DNA of 64,000 bases from positions 61,825,676-61,889,675 of the forward strand of contig CM049316.1 of the NCBI GenBank assembly GCA_026874595.1, read 5' to 3'. Each line of letters opens with the position of its first letter. Positions within the stretch are counted from its first letter, which is position 1. Source of the stretch: Sipunculus nudus. Taxonomy: Eukaryota; Annelida; Sipuncula; Golfingiida; Sipunculidae. This document shows positions 1 to 11,125 of this stretch, one piece after another. Position numbers and translations under genes: made by a program. Under the pieces are notes generated by a model. The model had not been told where the DNA came from and did no database searches. It saw only the letters and a list, made by a program, of their open reading frames with translations.

Positions 1-199
1 AACGTTCTTTTAACCCTTAAATTAGAGTTTAAATGAGGTTAAAATAGAAACTTGTAACATTCTAGGATGCTTTTCCTTGTATATTGTATGTACTTTATAC
101 TCTTGTTATGTTCAGTCCGAATCAAATACCTTGAAGTTTACATATGAAATGTCCTTTCCGACATTAATTCTAGCAGTAATATCAGGGTAGAAGATTTTT

Positions 200-595
200 A
201 TTGCTTCCGCCAGGAGGATATTCGTTTACTCCCGTCCGTGTGTGTGTTTATGTGTTTGTTCAGAATATAATTCAAGCAATCATGAAAGAAATCACATGAA
301 ATTTTTAGGGTTTCTCAGGAATGGGTCAATGAAGAATTGATTAGATTTTGGTGTGGGTCCGGATCATGATCCAGATATAGTAAGGACTTCAAGGAATAAT
401 ATTAAATGTGCAGTCATATATGCCGATTGAACATGGGAATATGGCCCGAATAAATGAAGGCAAATACTTGTTGGGGAACATGTGCACCAATGAACCTGGA
501 AAAAAATCGGCCAATAACTGAATGAAGCACATCCAAAATGAAGAACCGCCGACACGGCGGGGGCCGGCATTCCTTAAAATGTATATATCTAGATA
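200..595 (+). repeat. Dispersed repeat family A, near full-length copy
   Basis: The same ordered blocks recur at four places in the window. They are a head near 'cttccgccaggagg', a 'cgtgtgtgtg' stretch, a 'catgaaatttt' block, a 'gatccggat'-like block, 'tgtgcagtca', and a tail 'gcattccttaaaatg'. The other copies lie at 9851-9985 (reverse, internally deleted), 20529-20855 and 63871-64000 (cut by the window end). A head and tail shared across unrelated flanks suggest a short non-autonomous mobile element of about 330-400 bp. Its class is unknown, and no terminal inverted repeat or target duplication was recognised. Confidence 0.8.
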
Positions 596-1312
596 ATGCA
601 AGTATTTGTTATTTTTTTCGGATGGATATAATCTGAGGCAAACAAACAAAACAGATTCATTATTATATAAATCCCAGCATCCGTCCAAACTTTTTTCTGG
701 AGCATTGTTCGACTTTGGTATCAACTTATATCGACATAATTTGTTAACGGACCACAGTTACGACCCAGACCCAAAGGCTATTAGTGTCACGGAAAAATAA
801 TTAGCGCAGCGTGACATAAATAATGCAGTATAATAAAATCCAATACTTGTATTTTGGACGAATAAATGGAATGTCAAATTTATGTTGGTTTGATATTAAA
901 ACACATTTATATAATGGTGACGCTGTTAAAAATTAAAATCTGAGCTTAAGGGGGTAAAACAGTATGGGATTCATAGCTTTTATCTATATTTTCTTTTGTA
1001 GGCTATACAGCTGAGAGCAATATTTTTAGAATCGATTCTTCACAGCAAGTCGCCCCATGCTGTGAACAAATCGTTTTCACATGTGTCGGATGCATAATTC
1101 ATGAAACAAACCATTGAAACTGAGGAAAAACGACATGAGCACTCGAAATATTCATGATGCTTGACCATTTTCTTTTCACACCTTCTATCATTGCTCATTT
1201 TTTTAAAAACTACTTTGCTTTATTTAATGATTGACTATATCTTTAGTTAACCTGAGGTTTTCATCTATGGCGGAGCGACTGGCACCTGCCAATGTCAGAT
1301 TTTTTTTTTCTT
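596..1312. other. AT-rich stretch, nothing recognised
   Basis: No supported gene, RNA or shared repeat was seen here. Short open frames carry many homopolymer codons and no splice-like flanks. Confidence 0.5.
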
Positions 1313-1360
1313 TTGTATATGCTCGATCTTGTATATGCTCGATCTTGTACATGCTCGATC
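1313..1360. repeat. Three tandem 16-bp units
   Basis: The unit 'ttgtatatgctcgatc' occurs three times head to tail, with one substitution (gtac for gtat) in the last unit. Confidence 0.95.
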
Positions 1361-1791
1361 ACCTTTAGATTGAATACCCGTGACAGTCAGCTTTCATTTA
1401 ATGGATGCCATGAACGTACATGAAGGTTGGTGATTTTGTCTATCAGAATGTGTTAAAAGGACTTAAAGTCATGCTTTCAAAAAATGTCATTTCGGAACGA
1501 GATCACGTGATCCCAAAAAGTCACCTATTTCACATAATGGGCTTGGGTATGTGAATATGAATACAGAAATAGCGTTTGATTTCTTAGCTGTAGGAATGTA
1601 TGGGCAAAAAGCGTATATAAATTGCATTGCTAGTCAAATGAGTTAGTGCCAACACGAGAAATTATTTAAGAGTAGCTGTAAATCTACCATATATGTGGCT
1701 GAAGATCACGTGGTCCGATTTACAGCCCCTGTTTTTCTCTACACTTTGCAAAAGAATTCTGGATAGGGCTTTCACTTTTTTCTTTTGACTG

Positions 1792-1817
1792 TTTTTTTTT
1801 TTTGGGGGGGGGGGGGG
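1792..1817. repeat. T tract joined to G tract
   Basis: A run of T passes directly into a run of G. Similar poly-G or poly-C runs occur near 6585, 7463, 11886, 12718, 20153, 31804 and 32463. Confidence 0.95.
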
Positions 1818-1959
1818 TTCATTGACAAAATAATTAAATCAACAAAATATAGCACACCTTGGAATATTGCTCCCTGTTTTCACATACAAAAATAAGCTCG
1901 GTAGATAACCTTTTGGCTTGCCTTTAGCAAATCTTTCCATTCTTTACAACCCCACCACT

Positions 1960-2400
1960 GTCGTCTGCTACTGCTGCCGTCGGCTTACACATAGTTCCCC
2001 ACGCTTAAACAGGTACATTAGGTCCTACCTGTGACCCGGTGTCTATTTGTTTGTTTAAAAATTAATAAATTCTCGTTAAATTGTTAAATTCTATTTTTAT
2101 TCTGGCATTCTTCATAACTTGTATGTTTTCTTGAGGTCGTCTACAACTGCTGTCGTCTGTTTACACATGGTTCCCCGCGCTTTAACAGGTACATTATCTG
2201 TCAACCTTTTTCATTTTTTTTTGCTTTAAAAATTAATAAATTATCATTAAATTGTTAATTTGTTTTGCTCTGGCATTCATCGTAACTTGTTTTCTTAAGG
2301 TTAGTGGACTCATTTCGTCCTGCGTAATGAGAAACAGTCGTCTGCTGCTGCTGTCGTCTGCTCCTGCTGTCGTCTGCTACGATATGGCTACACGTGTCTG
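1960..2400. repeat. Degenerate tandem repeat, about 170-200 bp unit, three units
   Basis: Unit starts 'gtcgtct' lie at 1960, 2136 and 2337. Units one and two share the CTG-rich head, 'ttacacat.gttcccc.cgct', 'aacaggtacatta', 'ttaaaaattaataaatt' (at 2055 and 2226) and 'ctggcattc.tc.taactt'. The third head is expanded into three 'ctgctgtcgtctgct'-like copies. The minus-strand open frame of 100 codons across 2255-2557 is largely this repeat, so I do not call it a gene. Confidence 0.8.
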
Positions 2401-3730
2401 TGGCGGTGTTTCCTGATCTTATCACTATTGATGGATTACATCCTGCGGTGTCCCCAAACCGGAAGTCCCTGCCCCCCTGACGACCCATGGATCGCATGGA
2501 AGCACTGGCGCTCAGCGGAGAAATGTCTCCATGTCTGGACATGTTTATTTTTACCAATTTTGTTAAATGGCTGGTCTCATTCTCCCTCCTGATTTCTTAC
2601 AATATATCTTGCAGATACGAAGTTTTTATCTCTTTCTTTGTATATGGATATATATAAACGTGTATACATAGCAGGTATCTATAAACTTAATGCATAATGC
2701 CCTTTCTTGGCCACAAGGGCATTTTTCGCATGATAATTGAGTGCTCCTAGGAAGGTTTTTCTCCGATAAGAGTCGTAATTCTGGTCGTTAACGTGAATGT
2801 AAATCATGAAAACAAGCCATGTAAAACCTTAACTGCATGCTTATCTACAGACAGTGGAATTTGAACGACGGTCGAGTATTTTATTATTAATTTATATTGA
2901 ATATTTGTTAACTGAAACAGATAAATAGATATTTCACGTATAATGTATATTCTTGTGGCAATTAAATGAATTGAATTTGCAAATTTGAATCCATGATGGG
3001 AGAGAGGGGCTTGAACGTGGTGTTTAATGAGTAATTCTCATTAAAAGCCTCCTTTCAAATAAAGATAAGATTAACTGCAAAGTTGCACGTTTTATTCCCA
3101 CGCAAGACAACATTTTAATATATATAGAAGCAGTCCCTGCCTTTTAAAGCTCAATACATGCTTTAATAGCATTATAACTAAGCAAAAGGTTCATCCAATG
3201 TACACTGTCCCATATTTTGGCAGTTTTGGAAAAAAGAGACTTGGTTTGAATTCTAGGATGTGAAGAGACATTGGTTTTGCTAAACGTTGCAGTGAATAAT
3301 TGTGAGGTTTGGGTATCTGGCCCTTTCATATTCAATTTCTGTCATAAATAGCATGGTAAAATATTAATGATTGAAGAGAATGTTGAATAATCACTGCCAC
3401 AAGCATAAATACATTAAAATTCTCAAGACAGAGCATAAATATTTATATATCCTTTTACCCTCTTTCTCATGAAACAGAGCATAACCCAGACACTAAGTAT
3501 TGCGTTTGTTTTCCTGAAATGAAAATCATTTTTATTTTATTAATCATTAAAGGTTATGATCCGTGACAGTTTTTTTTAATTGGGAATAGCTAAAACAAAT
3601 ATTGATTCTGTAATAAGACTGACGTTTTAAGAAATGATCAAAACGATGTAGATTGTGTACATAAAACCCCTATTGATTTATAAAAATGTTGGTGTAAAAT
3701 ATGTGTTAAGAATATGCTTTATATATAACG
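2401..3730. other. AT-rich stretch, nothing recognised
   Basis: Moderately GC-rich only near 2400-2540. The rest is AT-rich with no shared repeat or coding signal that I could support. Confidence 0.45.
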
Positions 3731-3863
3731 GCTGGGTATCGGTCAGCCTATTCAGGCACAATACGTACTGTGATACACTTAAGGCGATACCCGATACGTA
3801 TTGAAGATATATCATTGTGTTTCCACGATACGACGATACAACAGGCGTATCGACGTGGCGTAT

Positions 3864-3865
<2 letters not shown>
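3731..3865. repeat. MITE-like element rich in 'cgatac', truncated
   Basis: The segment begins 'gctgggtatcgg' and carries many 'cgatac/gtatcg' words in both orientations. This is the texture of non-autonomous hAT-type elements found in many animals. Its right side runs straight into a (TA)n tract, so the right terminus is missing or was overwritten by the microsatellite. Assignment to hAT is by style only. Confidence 0.45.

Positions 3866-3929
<64 letters not shown>
3866..3929. repeat. (TA)n microsatellite
   Basis: Pure TA dinucleotide tract of about 64 bp. It generates false open frames of alternating Ile and Tyr. Confidence 0.98.
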
Positions 3930-3931
<2 letters not shown>

Positions 3932-4253
3932 CTCTTTTTCATCTTACTCTTTATTGTGGTGAAAGAGATCTCATAAATTATGTAAATTCATTGTCTTTAT
4001 AAATTTATAAGTATATCTCATGACGTGATATTCAGCTCCCCCAAATGCCAGTATGATCACGAACACGGCTATAATGAGGTATATACTAATTTATATTATA
4101 TGTAAATATTTTATGCAATTTATTTCAAAACAAGCAAATTATCTTATTTAAATGCAATATTCAAAATGACACGGAATGAATTTTCTATCTGTTGGGAAAA
4201 TTACACGTGGAAACAATAGTAGTCTTGCCAACCAATCCTCCTTTTGGTACTTA

Positions 4254-4689
4254 CAATGGTGTGGGACTCAAGTCCGGTCCCGAGTCCATGAGTCCACCTT
4301 TTAATGACTTGGACATGATGGTTGTGGACTCGAACTTGTTCTCATATACTCGGGGTATAGACTCGAAAAAATAGGCCGAGTACATGTCGAGTCCAACAGA
4401 ATAAAATTCTGTCATACTCTCTAAAGAATTAAATTAAACTACTGTCAGAGTATTTAAAAACAGGATTATGCATACATAGTTTAGCACTGCATCGGGAGCT
4501 AAGTATTTTCAAACATCCAAGTAAAGAGCATGTATATACTAACATTAAAATACACATGACAATTTTATATTTCAACAAATAGGAGATTTGCATTTCTCTC
4601 CGACTCCAAGAAGGTGGACGCGGACACGAACCTCAAAGACTAAGACATGGACTTGGACTCGAGTGGCCTGGACTCGGACTCGAATGCTG
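4254..4689. mobile_element. GACTCG-rich hAT-like non-autonomous element, copy 1
   Basis: Both ends are dense in 'gactcgagtcc'-type words in inverted orientation: left 'caatggtgtgggactc', right (reverse complement) 'cagcattcgagtccga'. The interior is AT-rich and includes 'gcatcgggagctaagt', which is also found in the copies at 7198-7436 and 32537-33010. Ends of the form CA(G/A)..G with GACTCGAGTC repeats resemble known vertebrate and invertebrate hAT MITEs. No transposase is encoded. Eight-base target duplications were not clear. Confidence 0.6.
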
Positions 4690-5019
4690 TGGAAGCGACT
4701 TCATCACTGGTATCCGGGACCTTCCTTAGCTGGTAAACTAATAGTCATGCTGGATCGTAACAGAAGGTATGGACAGAGCAGTGCGGAAATAGGTATGATT
4801 ATTTTATTTTCCTGTTTGAACACGGTTATTTCCTTTGTAAAACAAGCATGTCTCGACACCAGACAGTCTTCACGGAAGACTAAAAGGTTAATTATCGATA
4901 CAGATAGACTTCTGAAATATGTGTGTACATTATTAAAGTCAGACAACAAGCACTGTTTATTTCTGCCTACGTGTTTCTACAGACCAATGCTAAAATAAGC
5001 AGGCTTATGACAGAAGGTG

Positions 5020-5250
5020 GTCAGCCGGACAGTCGAGTAGTAAACTGCTCGGCTCTCTCCGTTGGCGACCCGAGTTCGATCCTCGGCGTGGCTATGAGAG
5101 TGGGTTGTAGTTGCCCGTCCGAGGTCGGTGTTTTTCTCCGGGCCCTCCGGTTTCCTCCACCTCAGACTACCGAGCGCCACCATCCGAGACATGGAGAGTG
5201 CCTCGTTGTAGTTATTATAACTAGTTTTACAATCCATGTAAAATAATTAA
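5020..5250 (+). repeat. tRNA-derived SINE, copy 1
   Basis: A tRNA-like head with an A-box-like 'agtcgagtagtaaact' and a B-box 'gagttcgatcctc' is followed by a core 'ctccgggccctccgg', the block 'gagcgccaccatccgag' and a tail 'caatccatgtaaaat'. The same order occurs at 10900-11125 and 32025-32255, with a tail-only copy at 9555-9665. Transcription would be by RNA polymerase III from the internal boxes, if still active. The relation to mollusc SINEs is from memory of their core domain. Confidence 0.8.
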
Positions 5251-5265
5251 TTTAAAAAACAGTCC

Positions 5266-5269
<4 letters not shown>

Positions 5270-5304
<35 letters not shown>
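5270..5304. repeat. (GA)n microsatellite
   Basis: Uninterrupted GA tract directly downstream of the SINE tail. Confidence 0.97.
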
Positions 5305-5307
<3 letters not shown>

Positions 5308-5404
5308 TGTGCTACAAGACAACATCAAAAGCTAGCAGCAGGTTAACGTATTTGATATACGAATATTGTCGCCATAATAGAACTCGGGTGTGTCATAATC
5401 TTTT

Positions 5405-5467
5405 ACCGATGCCGATGGTCGAGTGTTTAACGACTGTAGGTTCTGTGTAGTGGAGCTGTAGGTTCGA

Positions 5468-5470
<3 letters not shown>
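5405..5470 (+). repeat. tRNA-like (Ser/Leu type) head fragment
   Basis: The stretch contains 'gatggtcgagtgtttaac', close to the D-arm A-box of Ser/Leu tRNAs, and ends in 'gtaggttcgaatc', a B-box. The acceptor stem is not complete and the 3' side runs into (GA)n, so it reads as a SINE head or tRNA relic rather than a working tRNA. Confidence 0.45.

Positions 5471-5512
<42 letters not shown>
5471..5512. repeat. (GA)n microsatellite
   Basis: GA tract with one interruption, abutting the tRNA-like head. Confidence 0.97.
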
Positions 5513-5513
<1 letters not shown>

Positions 5514-5515
5514 AA

Positions 5516-7197
5516 ACAGTGATCAAGGTTAAAAAAGGGTGGGTAAAGCAGGCACTTAAGAAATCAGAGCGGGAGGGTGAATTTTGTTTGGACAAATATT
5601 TTCTATCAAAGTTTCATATGAACAGGCGAAAAAATTATAATAACCTATTTATTTTGCTAGGCAGGTTAACTGAAAAGGTACAAAAAGAAATGTTGTCTGA
5701 ATTTTGATCATTTAATTTTCTTGAAAGTAATGACCCAGCTCGATCTGAATATCGGTGAATTTCTCCTGAAAATCACAATGAAGAAAGTATAAGGCAGGTA
5801 GAATAATAGAGAGGGGGGGGGATGTTTAATGAACGCATGAGGTGCCCTAGAAAATAATCCTTTTTGTCTAAAAAATATCAGAAAAAGATAGAGAAAATTG
5901 TGACCCGCTTACTTATCTAAATGATGTTTTAGATAACACGTCTTACGGTTATAGGACCAGTTATCCTTCAGGCAGAGATCGCATCTACACAAAACATATC
6001 ATCAACAGTACAGAATTTTAAGACGAACGAATGGAGCTGTCTCGATTATCAACATTAAAAATAATATCGCCAAGGGGGGAAATTTGTTGAATAGTAAATA
6101 CGCATATTTGCCAATTTTTACCAAGCATAGGCCTGATTTGCTAGAAATTAACAAAAACCATACCTTGCAAACTTGAAATGAAATGAAAATCAGTTTATTT
6201 TTCTCAAAATCACAGTAGTCCCACTGCTGAAGGGTAAGGGTATTTGTCACGTACAAAAAAACATATAAAAGCTGGTGATTGGTTGTTTACTGTCATATAT
6301 GTTCTTAAAAAAGTAAGTATAATTTTAGTGAGGTTGGCTACCTTAGATATTCAAGTTTGGGGGAATAATTGAAAAAAATAAATGGGTAAACTTTAGTAGA
6401 ACTTTTATAATGTTATAATAGTCAAATTATTTATATTAATCTGGAAAAAAGTGAAATTCAAAGTAAGGAAAGACAAAATCTTTAATGATCACATCTGCAA
6501 GAAACATTCCACTCATCCTTCATTAAATAATTAATCTGTAACGAGAACAAGTGTCACTTTTGTGCATATTTAACTCAAAGACCCTCCCCCCCCCCCCCCC
6601 CCAAGGATGTGACATATCATGTGGGGTGTTGCGCGGAGTGAGCCAGACGACAGGAGTTCAGGACACGTGCACCTGGGCACTTTTTTCACGCATTGTCTAA
6701 AGCTGTCATTTTAAATGGAAATTGCATTCAGGAAGTTGTTTTTACCGTTAGATTTCACATAATCGTCGTGTCACCTGCTGTACCATGCAGGTGCACATCT
6801 AGGCACTCCTTTTATTTTTTTTTGTCTGGATGTAAATGTTGTCCTTTGGTGACAGGTAGGAATTTGCTTTGATTGTAAGATTTCAGAGAATGCTATGTAT
6901 CCGATGCACATTTCATAGTAGATTTCATGTCAGGTGTCTGTTGAGTAACATTCGAACGGTTCACATTCACAAGTGCCTTTACGTGCGTATATTTCTTTTT
7001 ATTTTCCGCGGATCTTCAACTGATCCAATATTTCATGAGCAACATGAAGACACCCACGGCAGTTACCTACACATGATTTAATAAATATCAAAAATGATGT
7101 TTGAACTGCGTTGGGACGAAAAGTGTAAATAAGTATTAAGAATAATATGCTTTAACTTTTTCCCCATCCACTTTTTGGAACAAAACAGTGCACATGC
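5516..7197. other. AT-rich stretch with one poly-C run
   Basis: No gene recognised. A poly-C run occupies 6585-6602. The rest has short chance open frames only. Confidence 0.45.
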
Positions 7198-7436
7198 CAG
7201 TGACGTAGAACCCAAAACCGGACCTGGACTCGAAGGCCATGAACTCTTCATACTATAAAGACTTCTACACTCGCGAAGCGCTAAGAGAATATAAAGTATA
7301 AATTGACTACCGATACTATAAGCCATAGCTCTGAATCGGGAGCAAATCGTTAACTTTAATGTAAAAGCACTTGGTTCAAATATCTCGAAGAAGGTGGACT
7401 TGGACCCTAAGCTCAACTTTGTCATTGGGGTCATTG
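7198..7436. mobile_element. GACTCG hAT-like element, short copy
   Basis: Left end 'cagtgacgtagaaccc' is followed by 'ggacctggactcg'. The right side has 'gaaggtggacttggac' and ends 'cattg'. The interior shares 'tcgggagcaaatcgtt' with the copy at 4254-4689. It is about half the length of that copy, so internally deleted. A 208-codon open frame on the minus strand across 7078-7704 spans this element and the adjoining poly-G run; it is therefore not called a gene. Confidence 0.5.
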
Positions 7437-7477
7437 TGTGTGTGTGTATGTGTGTGTTTGTGGGGGGGGGGGGGGGT
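7436..7477. repeat. (TG)n plus poly-G tract
   Basis: Imperfect TG repeat running into a G homopolymer. Confidence 0.95.
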
Positions 7478-9374
7478 AGTGACGATTGAAGAGTACAGTG
7501 GAACAGAGTCAAGGAGAAGCCGATCGGGCTTGTAAACAACCGAGAAACAGCAGTTGAGAAAAAGCCAACCAAGGTAAGGCGATAAGATGCCAAAGAAGAT
7601 TTAAAAAATTGCAAGAAAGCATAGAAAACCTGAAAATGAGTCTCACTTTTTTCAGACAGGGATTTTGTGAATAATGCTTCAAATCGGAGAAAGGTCAAGG
7701 TCAAGAAATGAAAGGTATCAAAGTCTCAAGTCCAAAGAGCGTATCCTGTTAATAATTGGCATTAAATTGTTGCTTTGAGTGTATTAAAAGATGGAAATAA
7801 TTATTCTTGATTCATGGGTGAAAATTCAGGGGGAAATCAGGGCAGTATGATTTAATTCTATAAACCCCGGTGGATCAGACAAAAAGGTTAAGAGACGATT
7901 GTAAGGAGCACACGCCCGCACGTTTCTTGTTTGCTGAGAGTGGGAAAACTTAAGGATGACCGACAGAAGAATCCCACTCCCCGGGGGAGAAATATGGACA
8001 TCCACTAACCCTATCAAGAGGGGGATAAACCCCTTCTCCCAGAATATTATGGCTTTCTTTCCTTCCATCAACTATTTTGGAATATATATTTTCGTTATTA
8101 AAAAGTCGCTCAATTTTCAAGACTATAACTTCATGATTCATGAGGCAATCAACAGCATAGGCAAACATAGATGGAGATTCAATGAGAAAATTGGTATATG
8201 TAATATTTTAATTTTCTCAATACTAGCTAGATGTATAACTGAAATGTTATTCAGGAAAATATGAAAAAAAGCTAAAATGACTGACGGAATATTTTAAAAC
8301 AATGTGTTTTATCCCTTTACAAGTGAAGGGGTCATGTCCCGCTGTCTCCGATGAAATAAGGTCCATGCACGATCGAGGGGCATAAGATAACGGAGCGGAG
8401 AAGAATAAGGTGAGGGATTAAAAGCAACATTTCACGAAATCTGGACAAAGTTACCTTTGACTTACTCAGTGGGCTAGCCAAAGTTGATTTTTTTTTCACT
8501 TTAGAGGGCATTGCAGGTTAATAGCTGACATCCATGCTAGAACAATATCAATCATAGAGTGATGAAAAAATGTGGGAGGATGCCACCTTAAATATTGACT
8601 TTCAAGGTCATTTCCAAGGTCAAACCGAAAAATGGGTCAGCCAAGGTCTATTATTCACTACTGTAGACACTGCTTAACTTTAATAGTTATTTCCAATGCC
8701 ATTTTCAATGTCAAACCGAACTAAATTGAATATAAATTTATTTTAGTGTTTCCCCATTAATAAAACCAAGGTATATTCGGTAACCTTAGGCTCTAACGTT
8801 ATGTTTGTGTCAAGTGACACGTACACAAGGCATTGTATAATCATGTTCATAATTTCTTACACTTAAATGAATGAAAATAAAACTTAAGCGTGTTTCTTGT
8901 TAACACAGTAATGCTTTCACTACTGTCAATAAGGAAATTTAGAAATGAAGTTAAGGGGTGCTTTTTGTGTGTTTCCCAAAGTGTCTTTAACACATTTAAA
9001 TAATAACAATAAAAATGGCCGCATTTTGTAAAATGCTGGATAAAAGCTCCGTGAATAACAGATTTTGTTTTTAGTAATGATGTTTTTGGAGAGAGCTGTG
9101 GTTATTATAAGACCCTGGATGGACGTTTTACATTTAAAGGTAATAGGCGTACTGAAACGTTCAAAATGGCTGGAAAGATAGCTGCCACAATGAAGAAAAG
9201 GGCGATTGCTATCATTATATAGTAGTCATCATTTAAAAATGCTTTAATGGACCATTGTGTGTTTTAAGTTCAAATACAATCATTCGATGGCATTTATCGA
9301 CAACACTTGAAACGGTGGGGGTTTATAGTTAGACATTACCAACGATGTCAGTCATAGCCGACTTTAACACTTTC
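7478..9374. other. Unassigned AT-rich stretch
   Basis: No supported gene. Around 8580-8720 the words 'tttccaaggtcaaac' and 'caatgtcaaaccga' recur in a degenerate way, recalling the tandem units at 50.4-51.4 kb. This may be an old fragment of the same kind. Confidence 0.4.
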
Positions 9375-9550
9375 CCTTCTGGTCTGTCGGGCCTGTTCAT
9401 TTTTGTAGCTTTAACCGTCTTTAACCGGCTTCCGGCTTAACCGGAAGCATCAACCCAAGCAGCCATAACAGGCGCTAAAAGGGTATTTGTTAAGCATTTG
9501 CGTGCCGCCAATGACCAGTACCCATTATCTCCTGGGTCGAGAGATCGCAG
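9375..9550 (+). repeat. Dispersed repeat family C, copy 1
   Basis: Shares with 28380-28560 the order 'gttcattt', 'aagcagccataa', a ggtgt/gggta block, 'atga.cag.acccat' and 'tctcctgggt'-like sequence. A SINE tail follows within a few bases. The element type is unknown. Confidence 0.55.
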
Positions 9551-9554
9551 ATGT

Positions 9555-9665
9555 AAATCCTGTTTCCTCTGCCTCTAAGACTATTGAGCGCCACCATCCG
9601 AGCCATGTAGAGTGACTCTTATTAGTAATGATAACTAGTTGTACATGTTATCCATGTAAAATAAA
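9555..9665 (+). repeat. SINE tail fragment
   Basis: Contains 'gagcgccaccatccgag' and the tail 'ttatccatgtaaaat', matching the 3' half of the SINE at 5020-5250. The tRNA head is absent. Confidence 0.75.
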
Positions 9666-9850
9666 TAGTTTATTTATTTTGTTGAAAATTTAGTTTTATA
9701 TTTGATCTCTCTATCCGATAAAGTTTCTCAGATTGACCGATTTACATAATTTCAAATACAATGTATATTTATTTAAAAGTTAATAATACAAACTATAAAT
9801 ATTTATGGAATGACGTTAATCATGACTTATTGAAGAAAGATATCAAACCC

Positions 9851-9985
9851 AGAAATCTGCATTTTAAGGAATGCAAGCCTCCGCCATTCAAAAATTAAAC
9901 AATCGTGACTGTACATTTGTGAATATTCCACACACACGAACACACGGGAGGGGATGAAGGGAAACCATCCTGGCGGAGGCAACAA
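9851..9985 (-). repeat. Dispersed repeat family A, reverse copy with internal deletion
   Basis: Reading the minus strand, the head 'gcctccgccaggatgg' and 'cgtgtgtgtgg' jump to 'tgtacagtcac' and the tail 'gcattccttaaaatgc'. The middle of the family is missing. Confidence 0.75.
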
Positions 9986-10065
9986 CCCTACATCTGCACT
10001 AGCTCACTCACTTAACGCTTATTAAACGTTGGTGTATCAACTCTCCCCGTTTTTTTTTTATATAG

Positions 10066-10277
10066 GATTATTTGGACAATTAGTCTTGCTACACGGGCGT
10101 ACACGAATAAATATTTCAGAGGGATGGCAAAAGAAGACAACCGACCAAATTCCCTCAATATTAAATAATAAATCATGGTTTGAAAATGCCAGCGGCGTAA
10201 GGTTTCTCGAGGGAGGAAACGGAATTAGGCAGGAAACAAATCTGATTATGAGTATGGTGTGTAATTTCATAACCTAA
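10066..10277 (+). CDS. Exon-like open frame of unknown function behind a strong acceptor
   Basis: A polypyrimidine tract and AG (ending at 10065) precede a frame of 69 codons closed by TAA at 10275. After two leading bases it starts Leu-Phe-Gly-Gln and includes 'GWQKKTTDQIPSI'. Base composition is more balanced than the flanks. No domain is recognised, and no partner exon in matching phase was found nearby. It could be a terminal exon of a host gene, a mobile-element relic, or chance. Confidence 0.25.
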
Positions 10278-10899
10278 GTGGATTAGGCCTATCTTACACG
10301 GGGTCTTAACACAAACCGGTCGAATTTCCATTTATAAAGTTCTGGTTCATATACGCACATCTGAAAGGCAAGTTAGAGGAGGGATTGACATGACCTGAAT
10401 GGCAATTTACAAAATAATTAAGTTATTTTCATACAGACGCAATTGAGAAAAATAACAATAGCTACCTATCTCTGTGATTAATTTAATCAGTCTACGCTTT
10501 GTGTCTTTGAGCGTACGCTTGAACTTTGATATTAACAATCCATTTTTCATTCAATTAATTTTCCAATATGAGCGTAAGTTTCTTATATTTTTTATATGTA
10601 TGGACGTCTGTATTTCTTTCTAACAGAGAAATTAGTTAAGTGATTTTTATTATTATGGAACTGCAAGTAATATAGACATTTGTTTATTAAATACAGACAA
10701 TATCCAAAGGTCTCTCTTCTTTTCACTGTCAGGTAATTGGTTCAGTTGTGATTATGCTATAACATATTTTGATTAGGAAAAACTTTTTATGTAATGAAAA
10801 CTTAATTAGGTTTATCCTTTTATCATAAACATAGAAAACTTGTAAAGAGAATTTTTGCCGAATCGAAACATGAATGATTAATTCTGAATTCTAGACAAC

Positions 10900-11125
10900 A
10901 CACACCGCCTCTCCACTGGCGACCAGGGTTCGATTCCCGGTATGGCTATGAGAGTGATTTGTAGAGGTTCCGTCCAAGGTCGGTGGTTTTCTCCGGGTTC
11001 TCCGGTTTCCTCCACCCCTGTATACAGAATACCGAACGCCACCAGCCGAGCCGTGAAGAGTGCCCCATATTAGTTATTATAACTAGTTGTAGTTATCATA
11101 AGTAGTTGTTCAATCCATTAAAGAA
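10900..11125 (+). repeat. tRNA-derived SINE, copy with truncated head
   Basis: The B-box 'gggttcgattccc' is intact, and the core 'ctccgggttctccgg' and 'cgaacgccaccagccgag' follow. The A-box side is not recognisable. The tail repeats 'aactagttgt' twice, a small tandem gain relative to the other copies. Confidence 0.8.

Noticed and set aside
2255-2557. Minus-strand frame of 100 codons with a Gln run
   Set aside because: Much of it is the CTG-rich tandem repeat; no splice or start context.
7078-7704. Minus-strand open frame of 208 codons, the longest in the window
   Set aside because: It runs through a GACTCG transposon relic and a (TG)n/poly-G tract that encodes Pro and Thr-His runs, so openness is a by-product.
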